Positions 32,361 through 34,084 of a stretch of DNA of 34,084 nucleotides are shown here, piece after piece. The stretch comes from Blautia sp. (GTDB taxonomy: Bacteria; Bacillota; Clostridia; Lachnospirales; Lachnospiraceae). The translations under genes were made by a program, and so were the position numbers. The first letter of the stretch is position 1. Each line of letters begins with the position of its first letter. The notes beneath the pieces are model-generated. The model saw nothing but the letters and a program-made list of their open reading frames with translations. It searched no databases and was not told the DNA's origin. The stretch is from contig JAMPFM010000030.1 in assembly GCA_023664455.1 (NCBI GenBank), positions 1 through 34,084 of the forward strand. The letters are read 5' to 3'.

Positions 32361-33269
32361 ATGAGAGCAAAAACAAAATCAGGAAAGACGACAGGATTTT
32401 CCGAAAAAACAAGCGACATTATCCTGGTTGCCATCTGTGTGATTGCATTGTTTATCGTCGCTTATCCGCTGTACTATATATTGATTGCTTCGGTATCGAA
32501 TCCATATGATGTATACGCGGGAAAAACCTTTTTGCTGCCGAGTCAGTTCACCTTAGACGGGTATAAGGCGGTATTTGCGGATTCCAGTATCGTGACAGGT
32601 TATATAAACAGTATTAAATATACGGTTATCGGTACTGTTTTCTCGGTTGTGATGCTGTATCTGTCAGCCTATCCGTTAAGTGTGAAGACTTTGCCGGGAA
32701 GGAAATTTATAAGCCTGTTCTTTATTTTTACCATGTATTTCGGCGGCGGTCTTGTACCGACTTATCTGATAGTAAAACAGACGGGGCTGATTAATAACAT
32801 GTGGGCGCTCTTTCTTCCGGGCGGCGTCGGAGTCGGCAACATGATTATTGTAAGAAATTTCTTTGAAAACAGTATTCCCAAAGAAATGATTGAGGCTGCG
32901 GAAATAGACGGCGCTTCCAAGTGGACGACTTTCCTCCGTATCGTAGTGCCCCTCAGCCGTTCCATCATGGCGGTTATGGTCGTATTCAGTATGGTTGCTT
33001 ATTGGAACGATTGGTTTACGGCGTTGATTTATCTGCCGGGCGAACAGTATGCGCCGCTTCCGCTGGTTTTAAGAAACATCCTGATTAAAAGCAATGCCAG
33101 CGCGAGCCAGTCCAGTACGATATCGGGCGGTTATGCGGAACTGAATAAATTAGTAGAAATGATTAAGTTTTCATCCATCATCGTTGCGGCGGCGCCGATG
33201 TTGGTTATCTATCCGTTTGTACAGAAATACTTTGAAAAAGGCTTTATGGCAGGCGCTGTAAAGGGTTAA
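32361..33269 (+). CDS. ABC transporter permease, YtcP/LplC type
   Basis: 302 residues; start after GGGAGGTG, 11 bp behind the first permease, so the two are co-translated partners of one channel. The N-terminal helix is IILVAICVIALFIVAYPLYY, followed by the family phrase LIASVSNPYDVYAGK and FTLDGYKAVF. A GGGLVPTYL segment is typical of YtcP. The EAA loop reads EMIEAAEIDGASKWTTFLRI with VPLSRSIMAVM. The C-terminus (PFVQKYFEKGFMAGAVKG) is the standard end of this family. Together with the previous gene it forms the membrane part of a carbohydrate importer. Confidence 0.9.
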   Translation: MRAKTKSGKTTGFSEKTSDIILVAICVIALFIVAYPLYYILIASVSNPYDVYAGKTFLLPSQFTLDGYKAVFADSSIVTGYINSIKYTVIGTVFSVVMLYLSAYPLSVKTLPGRKFISLFFIFTMYFGGGLVPTYLIVKQTGLINNMWALFLPGGVGVGNMIIVRNFFENSIPKEMIEAAEIDGASKWTTFLRIVVPLSRSIMAVMVVFSMVAYWNDWFTALIYLPGEQYAPLPLVLRNILIKSNASASQSSTISGGYAELNKLVEMIKFSSIIVAAAPMLVIYPFVQKYFEKGFMAGAVKG

Positions 33270-33314
33270 AAAATATTTGAAATCATGATTCAGAAAATAG
33301 GAAGGAGAAAATTG

Positions 33315-34084
33315 ATGAAATTGATGAGAAGATTAAAATTATGGAAAAAACTTGTTTCCTGTACGCTGATTGCGACGCTTGCTTTATCGGTGACTGCCTG
33401 TGGCGGCAATGGAGGAGGGAATGCAACATCAGAACCCGGCGTTGCCAATGACGATACTTCCCAGACAGAGTTTACGATTATGGGAGGCATGAGCGCCCTG
33501 AGTAAAGGCTATGATGATAACGAAGTGCTGAATAAGATGCAGGAAGATGCAGGTATCAGCATTGAATGGAATTGTATGAGCGATTCTTTATCAGAACAGG
33601 TAAATATCCGTATCGCCGGGGATGAGCTGCCGGACGCATTCATGGGCGTTGGATTTAACAATTATGATTTGACAAACTATGGTATGGATGGCACGTTTAT
33701 TGATTTGACGCCTTATCTGACCGAAGAATATATGCCGAATCTAAGTAAAATTCTGGACGAACATCCAGACATCAGAAGCGCAATTACGATGAGCGACGGA
33801 AATATCTACGGTCTTCCGGCAGGGGAGCAGATGGGAACCGCAGGAATTGGCGCAGAGAACGATTACAGCATTTATACGATTCCGCAGTTTTCCATGATTA
33901 ACAAAGCGTGGCTGGACGATTTAGGACTGGATGTACCGACCACATTGGATGAGCTTCACGATGCGCTGCAGGCTTTTAAAGATAACGATATGAGCGCGAA
34001 ATATTATGGAAATGAAGCGGGAACCACGATTCCCATGAGTACGGGATTTGACCAGTGGTGCTGGGGACAGAATATCTTTTATGC
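33315..34084 (+). CDS. Sugar-binding lipoprotein of the importer (LplA type), partial
   Basis: Start ATG after AGGAG at 33303-33307; the frame stays open to the end of the window, so only the first 256 or so residues are present. A basic N-terminus and hydrophobic core end in a lipobox (LSVTAC), giving a lipid-anchored extracellular protein. A Gly/Asn-rich linker follows, then an extracellular solute-binding domain: NEVLNKMQEDAGISIEW, IRIAGDELPDAFMGVGF, FIDLTPYLTEEYMPNLSKI, and IYGLPAGEQ. These are typical of LplA/YtcQ-type proteins of about 500-550 residues. It lies 45 bp after the second permease and completes the importer. Confidence 0.88.
   Translation, partial: MKLMRRLKLWKKLVSCTLIATLALSVTACGGNGGGNATSEPGVANDDTSQTEFTIMGGMSALSKGYDDNEVLNKMQEDAGISIEWNCMSDSLSEQVNIRIAGDELPDAFMGVGFNNYDLTNYGMDGTFIDLTPYLTEEYMPNLSKILDEHPDIRSAITMSDGNIYGLPAGEQMGTAGIGAENDYSIYTIPQFSMINKAWLDDLGLDVPTTLDELHDALQAFKDNDMSAKYYGNEAGTTIPMSTGFDQWCWGQNIFY

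Overview
The window looks like chromosome from a low-to-mid-GC Gram-positive anaerobe of the class Clostridia, most likely Lachnospiraceae. This is judged from strong Shine-Dalgarno sites, a LacI-controlled LplABC-type sugar importer, a SpoIID/LysM wall protein with a sporulation-type promoter, and DUF4143 and AAA-ATPase-like genes. No rRNA, tRNA or CRISPR array was seen.

Region 1 (about 1-18600) is a surface-glycan cluster on the plus strand, visibly AT-rich in its first part (sample line 1201-1260 is 25% G+C; sample line 29401-29460 is 53%). It encodes a DUF1919 protein, a SAM methyltransferase, a small membrane protein, a GT4 glycosyltransferase, a GT-D (DUF1792) transferase, two rhamnan-synthesis-F-like proteins, a GT2/methyltransferase fusion, a GT2, an FkbM methyltransferase, another GT4 and a HAD-family protein. 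A polyol-phosphate trio follows: a ribulose-phosphate-3-epimerase-like protein, an IspD/TarI-like cytidylyltransferase and a GatD/TarJ-like polyol-phosphate dehydrogenase. The trio suggests a CDP-activated polyol, so the glycan probably carries a polyol phosphate.

The most striking feature is that 11 of the first 12 genes carry the same roughly 90-residue Rossmann-like module (hydrophobic strand, then G-x-G, then an I-D-N/D-type strand end). It is fused N-terminally, internally or C-terminally to unrelated catalytic domains, is present twice in one protein, and stands alone behind a membrane segment in another. A second feature is three G runs of 8-9: one breaks the first gene, one is the ribosome binding site of the GT-D gene, and one is in frame in the FkbM gene. 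Together they suggest a phase-variable glycan built by enzymes sharing a common adaptor domain. A decayed GT4 copy and a gene fusion with a preserved internal start show ongoing rearrangement.

Region 2 (18600-22750) has a DUF4143 ATPase preceded by four motifs at 32-33 bp spacing, a remnant of an AAA-ATPase-like gene, a SpoIID-like/PG-binding/LysM protein with a SigK/SigE-like promoter, and a long imperfect palindrome. Region 3 (22800-28620) has a zinc-ribbon membrane protein with a possible toxin-like C-terminus, an MscS channel, a YfcE-type phosphoesterase, a GNAT acetyltransferase (minus), a TetR remnant (minus), an HXXEE membrane protein and two unknown proteins. Region 4 (28571-34084) has a minus-strand operon of a LacI regulator, a membrane protein and a lipoprotein, divergent from an LplB/YtcP/LplA-type importer. 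Operator-like sites lie between them and the binding-protein gene runs off the end.
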